This document shows, in pieces, positions 1 to 11,634 of a DNA stretch of 38,156 bases (position 1 is the stretch's first letter; each line of letters opens with the position of its first letter). The DNA comes from an uncultured Halobacteria archaeon (GTDB lineage: Archaea > Halobacteriota > Halobacteria > Halobacteriales > Haloferacaceae), in the NCBI GenBank assembly GCA_937142015.1, contig CAKZQY010000291.1:1-38156 (forward strand), in the 5' to 3' direction. Made by a program: the position numbers and the translations under genes. A model generated the notes under the pieces. The model saw only the letters and a program-made list of their open reading frames with translations. It ran no database searches and was not told where the DNA came from.

Positions 1-1
1 A

Positions 2-115
2 GAGCACCGCAGCGACGTGATCCCGCCCGACACCGCGACAGTCATCAAAAATCACTACGCACGACCGTATCAGGGTGTTGGCGGCGAGCCGTCGTACGCG
101 TCGTGGTCGCCGTAG
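2..115 (+). CDS. possible C-terminal end of a CDS entering from the left (…EHRSDVIPPDTATVIKNHYARPYQGVGGEPSYASWSP*)
   Basis: open frame from the window edge to TAG at 113-115; haloarchaeal-like codon usage in the first part; overlaps the 3' end of the helicase; no family recognised. Confidence 0.25.
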   Translation, partial: EHRSDVIPPDTATVIKNHYARPYQGVGGEPSYASWSP

Positions 116-2238
116 AAGTTCAACATCCCGAACTTCAGCTTCTCCGGAGACACGTCGACGATCTCCGAGCGTTCCTCCGACGGGAACGTGTCACGGACAC
201 CGTACTCCCCCATGTCGGCGGTCGTGTACCGACGGTCCAGCAGGAGTCGAACGCCGATCTCCGTCGGCGATCGGATGACGCGTCCGAGCGCCTGTCGCGT
301 CTTCCGGATCGTCGGAATCTCTACCGCGTACTCCCAGCCGGCGTCGCGTGACCGCTCCGCGAACGCTCGGTCGTACGCCTCCTGAACCGCTTCCGTCCGC
401 TCCGAGAGGTGTGGGTACGGCACGCCGACCACCGCGACCGTGTGTGCGTCGTCGCCGTCGAAGCTGACACCCTCCGCGAGCGTGCCCCACAGCGAGGTAC
501 ACAGCGCGGCGTCGTCGCTGTCGACGAACCGCTGGCGGAGCTCCTCGGCGCGTGTCCCGGGCTCGTCGAGGAACACGGAGCCGACTCTCGGGTTGGCGTC
601 CAACAGCTCGTAGTACCGCTCTGCCTCGCTGTACGACGGGAAGAACACCAGCGTGTTCCCCGGCGTGACGCGAATCGCGTCCGCCAGCGTCGAGGCCACC
701 GTCTCCTGTGTCTCGGGATCGTCGCGCTCGGAGGCGAACAGCGCTGGCGTGTCGACGGCGTACGTCCGGCGGTTCTCTTCCGGATAGGCGAGTTCGTACG
801 CCAGCGTGACTGCCGACTCTACCCCGAGCACGTCTTCGGTCACGTCGAACGGTCGCAGCGTGGCCGACATCAACACGGAGGCGTACACCTCCGAGAACAG
901 CTCTTCGGTCACCTCCCGCGGAATACAGGTGTACAGCTCCGCACGGCCGTACACGTCGCCGGAGCCCGCGTCGCGCCGCACCGCCACCATCGGGTGGTGG
1001 CCCAACTCCCCGTTGTCGTCCATCCACGAGTTGACGAACGCCGCCGCCTGCAGGAGGTGACACTCTCTGCGGGTCGTCGTCTCACCGTTGCGGTACGCCT
1101 CCTCGTACTGGTCGTCGAGTCGCTCGCCGAGCTGGAGCGCCAGTTCACACTCCGCGCGAATCCCACGGCCGGCGTAACGGTCGAGAAACGACAACGTCAG
1201 GTCGTCTCGACGGTCGTCGTTGGCGATCGGCACGTCCGTCCACTCCTCGTCGATCCGCTCGCGCTCGCCGAAGCCGAGCGCGCTGTCGTACGTCTCCCGC
1301 AACGCGTCGGTGAACGCCTCTAACACGTTGCGTGCCGGCTCCGCACGGGAGTCGTCCGTCTCCGACAGCTCTTCGAGTGCGGACTCCAAGGTGTTCTCCG
1401 TCAGCGTGCGCGTGGCGTGATCGCGGGCGGCGTCCGCCACGTTGTGTGCCTCGTCGAACACGGTGATCACCTGCTCCGGGTCGCGGTCGAGCCACCGGAA
1501 GAACTGCTCGCGGATCGTCGGGTCCAGCAGGTGGTGGTAGTTGCAGACGACCAACTCCACGTCCTCCATCCCCTCCTTCAGCAGTTCGTAGCCACAGAAC
1601 CCGCGCTCGTCGGCGTACTGGTAGATCTCGTCCGGGGTCCGCACGTCGTCGAACAGCCACGCGAAGAAGTCGTCCGTGTCGCCGGTCAAGTTCTGGCGGT
1701 AGTAGTCACAGACGTTGCTCGCTGTCTCCTCGACGCTGTCTTCGAGCGTCTCTAGTTCTTCTGTGACCGCTTCGTACGCCTCGGCCGCCTCCTCGTCGCC
1801 GTCGCGGACCCGGTCTCGGAGCTGCTGTGCGCGCTGTTGTAGCTGCTCGCGTTCCTGTCGATCCTCGACGAGCGATCGCGTGGTGTCACGGAGCGTCTGG
1901 CACTCCTGGTAGTCCACGTCGATGTGACACATCGACGACTTCCCGCGGAAGACGACGGCGTTGATCGGCTCCACGGCGTTGATCGCACGGGCGTCTGCGA
2001 CGAACTGCCGCATCTGCTGGTGGACGTTCGTCGTAATTACGACCGTCCGGTCGTGCTCGCGGGCGTGTGCCAACGCCGGCACGAGCGCCGACAGCGTCTT
2101 TCCCGTTCCGGGTGCGCCCTCGAACAACACGTCCTGGCCCCGGGCGAGCGCGTTGCCGACCCTGTCCATCGCCGCCCGCTGGTTCGGGTACGGCTCCTCG
2201 TACGGGAAGAAACGCAGGTGATCGTCCGTGGTTGCCAC
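70..2238 (-). CDS. ATP-dependent DNA helicase, Rad3/XPD/DinG-like superfamily 2
   Basis: 722 aa; Walker A EGAPGTGKTLSALVPAL, DEAH box VFDEAHNVAD, four-Cys Fe-S cluster region, C-terminal QALGRVIRSPTEIGVRLLLDRR motif. Confidence 0.93.
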   Translation of the reverse strand: MATTDDHLRFFPYEEPYPNQRAAMDRVGNALARGQDVLFEGAPGTGKTLSALVPALAHAREHDRTVVITTNVHQQMRQFVADARAINAVEPINAVVFRGKSSMCHIDVDYQECQTLRDTTRSLVEDRQEREQLQQRAQQLRDRVRDGDEEAAEAYEAVTEELETLEDSVEETASNVCDYYRQNLTGDTDDFFAWLFDDVRTPDEIYQYADERGFCGYELLKEGMEDVELVVCNYHHLLDPTIREQFFRWLDRDPEQVITVFDEAHNVADAARDHATRTLTENTLESALEELSETDDSRAEPARNVLEAFTDALRETYDSALGFGERERIDEEWTDVPIANDDRRDDLTLSFLDRYAGRGIRAECELALQLGERLDDQYEEAYRNGETTTRRECHLLQAAAFVNSWMDDNGELGHHPMVAVRRDAGSGDVYGRAELYTCIPREVTEELFSEVYASVLMSATLRPFDVTEDVLGVESAVTLAYELAYPEENRRTYAVDTPALFASERDDPETQETVASTLADAIRVTPGNTLVFFPSYSEAERYYELLDANPRVGSVFLDEPGTRAEELRQRFVDSDDAALCTSLWGTLAEGVSFDGDDAHTVAVVGVPYPHLSERTEAVQEAYDRAFAERSRDAGWEYAVEIPTIRKTRQALGRVIRSPTEIGVRLLLDRRYTTADMGEYGVRDTFPSEERSEIVDVSPEKLKFGMLNFYGDHDAYDGSPPTP

Positions 2239-2440
2239 TGCCGACTGTTGGTGCTGCGTGTAGGAATCTCTGACGGCAACTATCTACGCACGACCCTGCG
2301 AGCCACGACGGTGTCACCACACTCGTGACCGACAGGACGACAACGAGACGTGTGACACAGTGGTCCCCGCGCAACACGCCCGAGTGCAGGTCGTTCCAGA
2401 TCGATGTCGTTATACTTGACGCAAAATCTGAGGAACGTAC

Positions 2441-3277
2441 GTGTCGAACACAGACACACCAGACGGCGAGGAGAGCGAGCGCCGGGAGGCAGACAGATCA
2501 CACGAAGCAGCGATCGCGTCGGCGCTCACCCGGCTGTCGGACACAGAGCCGACGTACCTCCTCGACCCGGCAGATCTGGAACTGCGTGGATTCGTCCGCG
2601 CGGCGAATACCGTCCCGGCAGACAGTCGACCGTCGGTTCGGCTGCTCGGACGGCCAGAGATGTTGTCTGCGTACCGAGGGGAGTTCGTCGCGGCGAGTGT
2701 GGCGGCGAACCTCGTCGAGGCTGGCGACCTCCGCTTGCGTCGGTACACCGGGCCGCGTCGGTCGACAGTGTTCGTCGGACCAGAGCGGACGGAGGTGATC
2801 GTCGGCACACGACGGCGAGTCGTCTGTCAGTCCGTCACTGGGTCGTCTCTCACGACGGATCTCAGAGCGGACTGCCGAGCCCAGTGGGAGAACGCTCGGA
2901 CGGTCGCACTGGAGACGCCCGCACGCGACCGGACGATTGGGACACTCCGAGACTGGTTCGGCGACGCTGTCGCCGACGACTTCGCCGAGATGGTCACTAT
3001 CGCCGACGACGAGTTCGACCCGGTGACGGCCGCGACGCTCGTCGCGGCGAAACACGGCCTGCGCAACCGCCGTCTCACGGAGTGGGTTCGAGATGTCGGT
3101 CTCGCCTCCCCGAGCACCGTCTCCGACCGGAAAGCACGACTCCTCCGACACGGCGTCCTCGAGACGGAGCAACTCCCCGAGAGTCGGACACACCGACTCG
3201 ACCTGACTGGAGAGGTCGCTCACGATCCCGACCCCGAACGACTTGCACACCTCGTCGACCGAGTCTCGCGCAACTGA
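2441..3277 (+). CDS. TbsP-like (DUF5821) transcriptional regulator, divergent paralogue 1
   Basis: 278 aa; shares layout with the next ORF (SVRLLG…EFVAASVAANLVEAGDLRLR…VALETPARDRTI…VTAATLVAAKHGL…DVGLASPSTVSDRKARL wHTH). Confidence 0.75.
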   Translation: MSNTDTPDGEESERREADRSHEAAIASALTRLSDTEPTYLLDPADLELRGFVRAANTVPADSRPSVRLLGRPEMLSAYRGEFVAASVAANLVEAGDLRLRRYTGPRRSTVFVGPERTEVIVGTRRRVVCQSVTGSSLTTDLRADCRAQWENARTVALETPARDRTIGTLRDWFGDAVADDFAEMVTIADDEFDPVTAATLVAAKHGLRNRRLTEWVRDVGLASPSTVSDRKARLLRHGVLETEQLPESRTHRLDLTGEVAHDPDPERLAHLVDRVSRN

Positions 3278-3309
3278 GTGTCGTCGACCGAGTCTCGCGC
3301 AACTGAGTG
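3252..3309. repeat. 29-bp perfect tandem duplication (TCGTCGACCGAGTCTCGCGCAACTGAGTG x2) spanning the stop codon of 2441..3277
   Basis: copies 3252-3280 and 3281-3309 are identical. Confidence 0.97.
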
Positions 3310-3503
3310 TCGTCGCCCGACCGTCCTCGCTGCCTTCCACATCCGTCCGAGATACAGAGTGAGAAAATTGTGGTCCACAGACCGTATCTCACCCCGAAGA
3401 CCGTGTAGCTCACTCCTGAGCGAGAGAGAATACCGAGAAACGGAAAGAAAACTATACTTCGTAGGAAGATTTAAATACGAATGTTCGTGCTAAGTCGTAT
3501 AGG

Positions 3504-4313
3504 ATGTCGGCAGAACCCGGGGGCGCGGGGGAGGTTGGGACACTCTGGAAGTTGTTGGACACCGAGTCAGAGCTGTCACTGCTCCGTCCACCGCCGCCGC
3601 TGTTGTACAGGTTAGTCGACGTGGGGCAGTCACACCACTCGCTCCCCACAGTGTCGGTGTTAGCAGACTGGGAGCTGCTCCGGTCGATGCGCGAGGAGTT
3701 CATGACAGCCGCCCGCGCCGCGAACCTCGTCGCAGACGGCACACTCGAACTCCGCGAGTGTCCGGAGACAGCGGCGACGCCGGTCGTCGTCGGCGACGAG
3801 GCGTACGCGCCGTTGTTCGTCGAGGACTCGCTCGTCGTCGAGGACGTCACCGACTCGGAGTTCCCAGCGGAGGCCCGCAGCGCCTTCCAACGGCACTGGG
3901 ACGGCGCAGAGGAGTTCCCGCTCCGGACTCCGCCGTTAGACCGTGTGATCGAGACCGCCGGCTCTCGACTCGGTTCCGAGACACGGGGAGATCTCGTCGA
4001 GGGGTTGACAGCCGCCGACGAGATGCGGAACCCGACGGAGTTCGACGAGGTGACAGCAGTGTTGATCGTCGCCGCCCGCAACGGCGAACTGTTGTACGAC
4101 GTGAGCCGGTGGGCCGAGGAGGTGGGGCTCTCCTCGACGGCGACCGTCTCCCGTCGCAAGACGAGTCTCGAAGAGCGCGGCGTGATCGAGACTGTCGACG
4201 TTCGGTCGGAGGCGCACGGTCGTGTCCGGCAGCAGCTGGCGCTCGCGGAGGCGTACGAGGAGATTGCCGACAGCAACGGTATCGGTGACATCGTCGTCCG
4301 CCTCGCGGAGTAG
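3504..4313 (+). CDS. TbsP-like (DUF5821) transcriptional regulator, paralogue 2
   Basis: 269 aa; EFMTAARAANLVADGTLEL…FPLRTPPLDRVIET…VTAVLIVAARNGELLYDVSRWAEEVGLSSTATVSRRKTSLEERGVIET wHTH. Confidence 0.82.
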   Translation: MSAEPGGAGEVGTLWKLLDTESELSLLRPPPPLLYRLVDVGQSHHSLPTVSVLADWELLRSMREEFMTAARAANLVADGTLELRECPETAATPVVVGDEAYAPLFVEDSLVVEDVTDSEFPAEARSAFQRHWDGAEEFPLRTPPLDRVIETAGSRLGSETRGDLVEGLTAADEMRNPTEFDEVTAVLIVAARNGELLYDVSRWAEEVGLSSTATVSRRKTSLEERGVIETVDVRSEAHGRVRQQLALAEAYEEIADSNGIGDIVVRLAE

Positions 4314-4421
4314 GACGCTCGTTCTCGTCGACACCGGGCGGCAGTTGTCCCACATCTGGCTGGCGGCTGTCAACCTGGTGTCGCAACTGGCGGTCGTTTG
4401 CAGCCAGAGTGGAACAGTCTC

Positions 4422-4531
4422 ATAGTGATTACTGCGAGTCTTTACCGCCGTGGCGACTCGTGCCGGTGATCAGAGCGTCTGAGCCGTCGGTTTTCGATGC
4501 CCTCCGTGGAACTATCCGCAGTAATCACTAT
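4422..4531. repeat. 110-bp unit bounded by perfect 15-bp inverted repeats (ATAGTGATTACTGCG / CGCAGTAATCACTAT); candidate MITE
   Basis: left arm 4422-4436, right arm 4517-4531; right arm abuts the stop codon of the DUF3194 gene; interior has a subterminal hairpin CGAGTC…GACTCG. Confidence 0.7.
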
Positions 4532-4827
4532 CACTCCCCGAACAGTTCGTCGACGGCCTCACGCGCCGTGCGCGCCGCCTCGTCGGCCACCACCTCGGGA
4601 TCGTGGTCGGCGTCTGCCGGCGGATTGACGTACACGTCTACCTCCAAGACGCCGTCCTCGAAGGAGACCGTCACGTCGAAGTCGCGGAGCTGTGACTGTT
4701 TGTACCGGTCGAGAACGAGCCCCTCCGCCGCCTCTGAAGCCGTCTCGACGACTGTCTCTGGCGACGGATCGCCGGCCTCGCGCGATGGATCGGTGCTGTC
4801 TGGTGAGTCTCTCGTCTCGTCGCTCAT
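4531..4827 (-). CDS. DUF3194-like archaeal protein
   Basis: 98 aa; acidic N-term then VLDRYKQSQLRDFDVTVSFEDGVLEVDVYVNPP…VADEAARTAREAVDELFGE. Confidence 0.7.
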   Translation of the reverse strand: MSDETRDSPDSTDPSREAGDPSPETVVETASEAAEGLVLDRYKQSQLRDFDVTVSFEDGVLEVDVYVNPPADADHDPEVVADEAARTAREAVDELFGE

Positions 4828-4888
4828 CGGTGAAGTTGGGAGTCGGATCGCGTCGTCGGACTGTTCACGCTACGATACCGGTCGAGTC

Positions 4889-4977
4889 ACTGCATCGAAC
4901 GACTTCAGTCGCTGCATCGAACGGCTTCGGGCGTCGCGTCGAACGGCTTCGGGCGTCACGTCGAACGGCTTGTGTCG
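4889..4977. repeat. degenerate ~22-bp tandem repeat, about 4 copies (GCRTCGAACGGCTTCGGGCGTC)
   Basis: read directly; lies upstream of the DUF3194 gene. Confidence 0.85.
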
Positions 4978-4981
4978 AGTA

Positions 4982-5346
4982 TTGACCTCCTCCTACCCCT
5001 GAAGGAGTGAGATTCCACACGCGGTGGGCATCCCGGTGGTGTCACACCCGGTGGCAACTTTCCCCTCACGGGTACTCCGGTTTGCGGGATTCTGGTTTGG
5101 CCCCATCCGGGGTCTGGCGTGTTCGCCCTCGCGGGCCACGAGGACGCCCTCTCGGGAACGGTGTGGTATCCTTTCGTCCACCGGGCAGACTCCAACACAA
5201 CTGCCACGGTTTCGCCGTCTTGCGTATCCCCACGTACAGTTTCCGGAATTTTAACTGTTGGGGATGGAGTCGCCCATCGACGCTGGAACGGTGGGTCGTG
5301 GCGTCGCTCAGACCCAGCCCTAAAAAGCTGTCTCTCACCCACAACT
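4982..5346 (-). mobile_element. degenerate insertion-sequence remnant, probably IS200/IS605 (IS1341/TnpB-type) right end
   Basis: minus strand at 5017-4982 reads GTGGAATCTCACTCCTTCAGGGGTAGGAGGAGGTCAAT, resembling the GAATCC…CTTTAG…GGAGGATGTCAA right-end hairpin of these elements; no intact tnpB. Confidence 0.5.
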
Positions 5347-5585
5347 GGCGGTTGCTGTGATCGGTCGATAGAGCGCTTCTTGCCGTTGATCCACCGACGG
5401 TCGAGACTGCACACGGTCACAGGCGACGGCAGAGATGGGCTGCCGTCGAGGGTCGAATTGGTGTGCAGCCGCCGGCTGGATCTCCTCGCAGGGCGGACAA
5501 CAGTGTCGAATTCTCGGGTTCGTCGTCTCTCTCTCGGCTGTCGATCCGCCGCTCGCTCGCTGTGCGACTTGTGGGTAAGAGACAG
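5328..5585. mobile_element. 258-bp segment bounded by inverted 19-bp ends (CTGTCTCTCACCCACAACT … ACTTGTGGGTAAGAGACAG); IS-end/MITE-like
   Basis: inverted ends with 17/19 identity; a third copy of the end at 38112-38130; interior nested stem-loop; no flanking target duplication seen. Confidence 0.5.
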
Positions 5586-5641
5586 CCGTGAACGGGTGGG
5601 CTTCCGCTCGCTACGTGTCACTCGATAGCGGAGTATGAGTG

Positions 5642-5948
5642 CGGACGACCGGCGTTGCCCGGGAGTTCCCGCCCGGGGAGTCCCGGTTGCCTCCTCCACC
5701 CCGCGACCCGACGAGCGACCGGCGTTCGGAGGTGGGCTGCTCGCTTCCGCGCCTGACCCGGTATCTCCGATTAGCCACGGGTACACACCCCTGCGAGTGT
5801 GCCGCCGCGGCCCGCTGTCCCCGCCGGACGAGGTTTCTACGTCGGCTCCCGAGGCCCGCGTGGGGCGTCCCGGACGCCACCGGCGTTCGGCCCCCGCTGA
5901 AGACTACCTCGCGGGTGAGGGCAGGGCCTAACTGCCCGACCTAGTCCA
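5642..5948 (-). ncRNA. ffs: archaeal 7S / signal recognition particle RNA
   Basis: minus strand has the S-domain helix-8 motif GGGTCAGGCGCGGAAGCGAGCAGCCC (complement of 5730-5760), very GC-rich structured ~305 nt, 5' GGACTAGGTCGGGC, and a TATA-like CTTAAG at 5970-5975 about 25 nt upstream; ends approximate. Confidence 0.9.
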
Positions 5949-6092
5949 ACCAGCACTACTCCGGAGTGACTTAAGGGCCTTTCGGACGAGTGACGGAACT
6001 GAGCCGACTCCGTCTGGTGGTTGTGGCTCGCGGTACCGCGCCGACGCCGGTGACAGGAGCACAGACTGCGACCGCGACCGACGGTGTTGCAG

Positions 6093-6500
6093 CTACAACA
6101 CAGCTCGTGCGTACACCGCCGCCGTCGCGGGAACGAGCGCGGTCGCCCCGACGACGAGCCAGCGGTGGTACGACATCCACGCCGCAGCGAAGGAGAACAC
6201 GTTCCCCTGATCGACGGACAGCGCCCACACGAGTGCGAACACCAGCGTCGCTAACCCCCCCACGAGAGCGATACCGGCGACAGTGTCCGGCGCAGTGCGT
6301 TCCTGTCGCCCGGAGAGGAAGACGATCACGAGCAACACCGGGAGAAACGCCACGACGCCGATTCCGAGCACACCCGAGCCGTAGTAGACCGTGAGCCCGG
6401 TGCCGGGCTGTGACAACAACAGGTACGGGGCGGCGAGCAGTCCGAGCACGAGGAGACAGGCCGCGATCCCGGCCACCGGCGCGGCGTCGGTCGTGTCCAT
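6093..6500 (-). CDS. small integral membrane protein, function unknown
   Basis: start placed at MDTTDAAPVAGIAACLL (6500); several hydrophobic segments. Confidence 0.65.
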   Translation of the reverse strand: MDTTDAAPVAGIAACLLVLGLLAAPYLLLSQPGTGLTVYYGSGVLGIGVVAFLPVLLVIVFLSGRQERTAPDTVAGIALVGGLATLVFALVWALSVDQGNVFSFAAAWMSYHRWLVVGATALVPATAAVYARAVL

Positions 6501-6659
6501 ACCCGACGTGTCTCTCGCGGAACACTTGAACGGTGTCAGTTCACCACGCGTGTGCGACTGCTCCGCACACGGCGGGCAGACGTGCGTTCTCGACTCCATC
6601 TGGACCCGCGACTGAGTCGATCCACAGGGTTATGCCAGCGCCCGCCGAGACGGAACACG

Positions 6660-8000
6660 ATGGCAGAAGGGACGCCAGCAGAGGCGGAGGACCCGGACCC
6701 GTTCGACGCGTTCCGGCAGGTCGTCGCGCTTCCGACGGACCTCCTCGTTCTCTCGGCAGCGATGTTCGCGTTCAGTCTCGGCTTCCAGATGACCGGGCGG
6801 TACCTCCCACAGTACCTCGCCGTGTTGGGCGCGAGCAGCGTCACCATCGGGCTGTACGGGAGTCTCGGCAACCTGATCTCGGCGGTGTTTCCGTATCCCG
6901 GCGGCGCGCTGTCGGACCGCATCGGCTCGCGGTCTGCGCTGACGCTGTTCGGTCTCGCCTCGACGGCGGGGTTCGTCGTCTGGTGGGCTGCGGGTGCCGT
7001 CGAGTCGACGACACTCTCGCTGTCGGCCCCGCTCGTCGGGACGACGCTGTCGACGAACGCCGCCGTGCTGCTGTTGTTTCTCGGGCTGTTCCTCTCACAG
7101 GGGTGGAAGTCGTTCGGGCTGGGCGCGACGTTCGCGGTCGTGAAACAGTCCGTCGAGCCGGGTCGTCTCGCGGCGGGGTTCGCCGCGACGGAGACGTTCC
7201 GTCGGACGGCGTTTCTCCTCGGGCCGCTCGTGGCTGCCGGCGTGCTCGCGGTGGTCGCCTTCCGCGAGGGATTCCGGATCGTCCTCCTGCTGGCTGCCGT
7301 CGTCGGTCTCGTGGCGACTGTCGCCCAACACCTGCTGTACGACGCCTCGAACGACTCGCTGGGTGACTCTTTCGCCGGCGTGAGCGCCGTCGTCGACGAC
7401 CTCCGCTCGCTGCCGTCGCCGCTGCGTCCCCTCCTCGTGGGCGATACGCTCGTCAGATTCGCCAACGGCATGGTGTACGTGTTCTTCGTTCGCGTGGTGG
7501 TCGACTTCCGCGCGGTCGGCGTCACACTGCCCGTTGTCGGGCGACTGTCTCCGGAGGCGTACTTCGGCGTGCTGCTGGCCGTCGAGATGGCCGTCGCGCT
7601 GGCGACGATGGTGCCGGTCGCCAGACTCGCGGAGTCAGTCGGTCTCGTGCCGGTCGTCGGTCTCGGCTTCGCCGTCTACGCGGTGTTTCCCGTGCTGATC
7701 GTGAACGCGCCCGCCGACGCGGCCGTCTACGCGCTGCTGTTCGCGTTCTCCGGTCTCCGGTTCGCTGGACTGCCCGCTCACAAGGCGCTGATCGTCGGCC
7801 CCGCAGAGCAGGACGCCGGCGGCCGTGTCACCGGGAGCTACTACCTCGTCCGGAACACGATCACGATCCCCAGCGCCGCTTTCGGCGGGTGGCTCTACGG
7901 CACTGATCCGCGACTGGCGTTCGGCGTTGCGACTGTCGTCGGACTCGTCGGGACTGGCTACTTCCTCCTCCGCGGCGAGGAGTTCGCTGCCTACACGTAG
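6660..8000 (+). CDS. MFS transporter
   Basis: start at MAEGTPAEAEDPDPF; ~12 TM segments, GGALSDRIGSRSAL loop motif, central loop. Confidence 0.88.
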   Translation: MAEGTPAEAEDPDPFDAFRQVVALPTDLLVLSAAMFAFSLGFQMTGRYLPQYLAVLGASSVTIGLYGSLGNLISAVFPYPGGALSDRIGSRSALTLFGLASTAGFVVWWAAGAVESTTLSLSAPLVGTTLSTNAAVLLLFLGLFLSQGWKSFGLGATFAVVKQSVEPGRLAAGFAATETFRRTAFLLGPLVAAGVLAVVAFREGFRIVLLLAAVVGLVATVAQHLLYDASNDSLGDSFAGVSAVVDDLRSLPSPLRPLLVGDTLVRFANGMVYVFFVRVVVDFRAVGVTLPVVGRLSPEAYFGVLLAVEMAVALATMVPVARLAESVGLVPVVGLGFAVYAVFPVLIVNAPADAAVYALLFAFSGLRFAGLPAHKALIVGPAEQDAGGRVTGSYYLVRNTITIPSAAFGGWLYGTDPRLAFGVATVVGLVGTGYFLLRGEEFAAYT

Positions 8001-8058
8001 TCGCGCCACCGACACGCAGTCGGTCACGACCACGCTGACAGAGAGACGTCCGGCAGGA

Positions 8059-10794
<2,736 letters not shown>

Positions 10795-10838
10795 TCACCA
10801 CAGCGAGTGTTTAAGCCCACGGAACGCCAACAGTGCGT

Positions 10839-11477
10839 ATGTCAGACGACGAGACGCCGGAAATCACGGCAACGCGACCAGACAGCCCGATCCAGACGAC
10901 GGGGACAGACCACGTCACCGTGTGGGGGTCGAACGAGGAGGACACACTCGCCTTCTACCGCGATCTGCTGGGAATGCCGCTCGTCTTACGCCAGCCGAAC
11001 CTCGACGACCCGTCACAGACGCACCTGTTCTTCGACACGGGCGACGGACGCATCCTGACAGTGTTCGTCGGCGACAGACCCTCCGCAGCGGGCCAACGTG
11101 TCTCGACGGGCGCAGTCCACCACCTCTGTTTCTCCGTCGCACCAGCGACGTTCGAGGAGACGACGACGGCTCTCGAAGAGGACGGTCGTGGGTACAACGT
11201 CTTCGACCGCGGAATCTTCCTCTCGCTGTACACCCGCGACAACAACGGACTGGTGATCGAGCTCACGACGGACAAGTACGACGTGCCCGACGAGAAGCGC
11301 GGTGCGGTGTTGGCGACCGCGCAGCGACTCCGCGAGGAAGACGGCGCAGAGTTCGCCGAGGACGAACACCTTCGAGCCGCTTTGGAGGAACACGGTCTCG
11401 ACGCGACGCCGAACGACCTCCCGGACGCGCCGAGCGGTGTCGGTGGCGTTCCAGAAGCTGGCGACGACACCGAGTAG
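10839..11477 (+). CDS. VOC superfamily (glyoxalase/dioxygenase-like) protein
   Basis: start at MSDDETPEITATRPDSPIQTTGTDHVTVWGSNEEDTLAFYRDLLGMPL; HHLCFSV and VIELTTDKYD metal-site motifs; TTTAAG box ~28 bp upstream. Confidence 0.85.
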   Translation: MSDDETPEITATRPDSPIQTTGTDHVTVWGSNEEDTLAFYRDLLGMPLVLRQPNLDDPSQTHLFFDTGDGRILTVFVGDRPSAAGQRVSTGAVHHLCFSVAPATFEETTTALEEDGRGYNVFDRGIFLSLYTRDNNGLVIELTTDKYDVPDEKRGAVLATAQRLREEDGAEFAEDEHLRAALEEHGLDATPNDLPDAPSGVGGVPEAGDDTE

Positions 11478-11525
11478 CGTAGGCTGGCGACGACACGAGT
11501 AGCGCAGGCTGGCGACGACGACACT
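11456..11525. repeat. ~25-bp tandem repeat x ~2.8 (AGGCTGGCGACGACACGAGTAGCGC) spanning the VOC gene stop codon
   Basis: copies at 11456, 11481, 11506; first contains the gene's own GAGTAG stop. Confidence 0.93.
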
Positions 11526-11634
11526 GCGTGGGGGAGACTGCAGCCAGACAGGACAGTACTGACAGGAAGAACACGGCCGAACTGTACGGCACAGCCACGT
11601 TTATACCAGCGCCCCCCGACCAGTTGAACGACTC

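Noticed and set aside
5328-5585. intact transposable element
   Set aside because: No transposase ORF in 258 bp and no flanking direct duplication (CCCTAAAAAG versus CCGTGAACGG); only remnant or MITE status supportable.
4956-5786. 276-aa minus-strand ORF across IS remnants and part of SRP RNA
   Set aside because: Overlaps structured RNA and IS debris; composition is not protein-like.
5635-5931. 98-aa plus-strand ORF
   Set aside because: Antisense to the SRP RNA.
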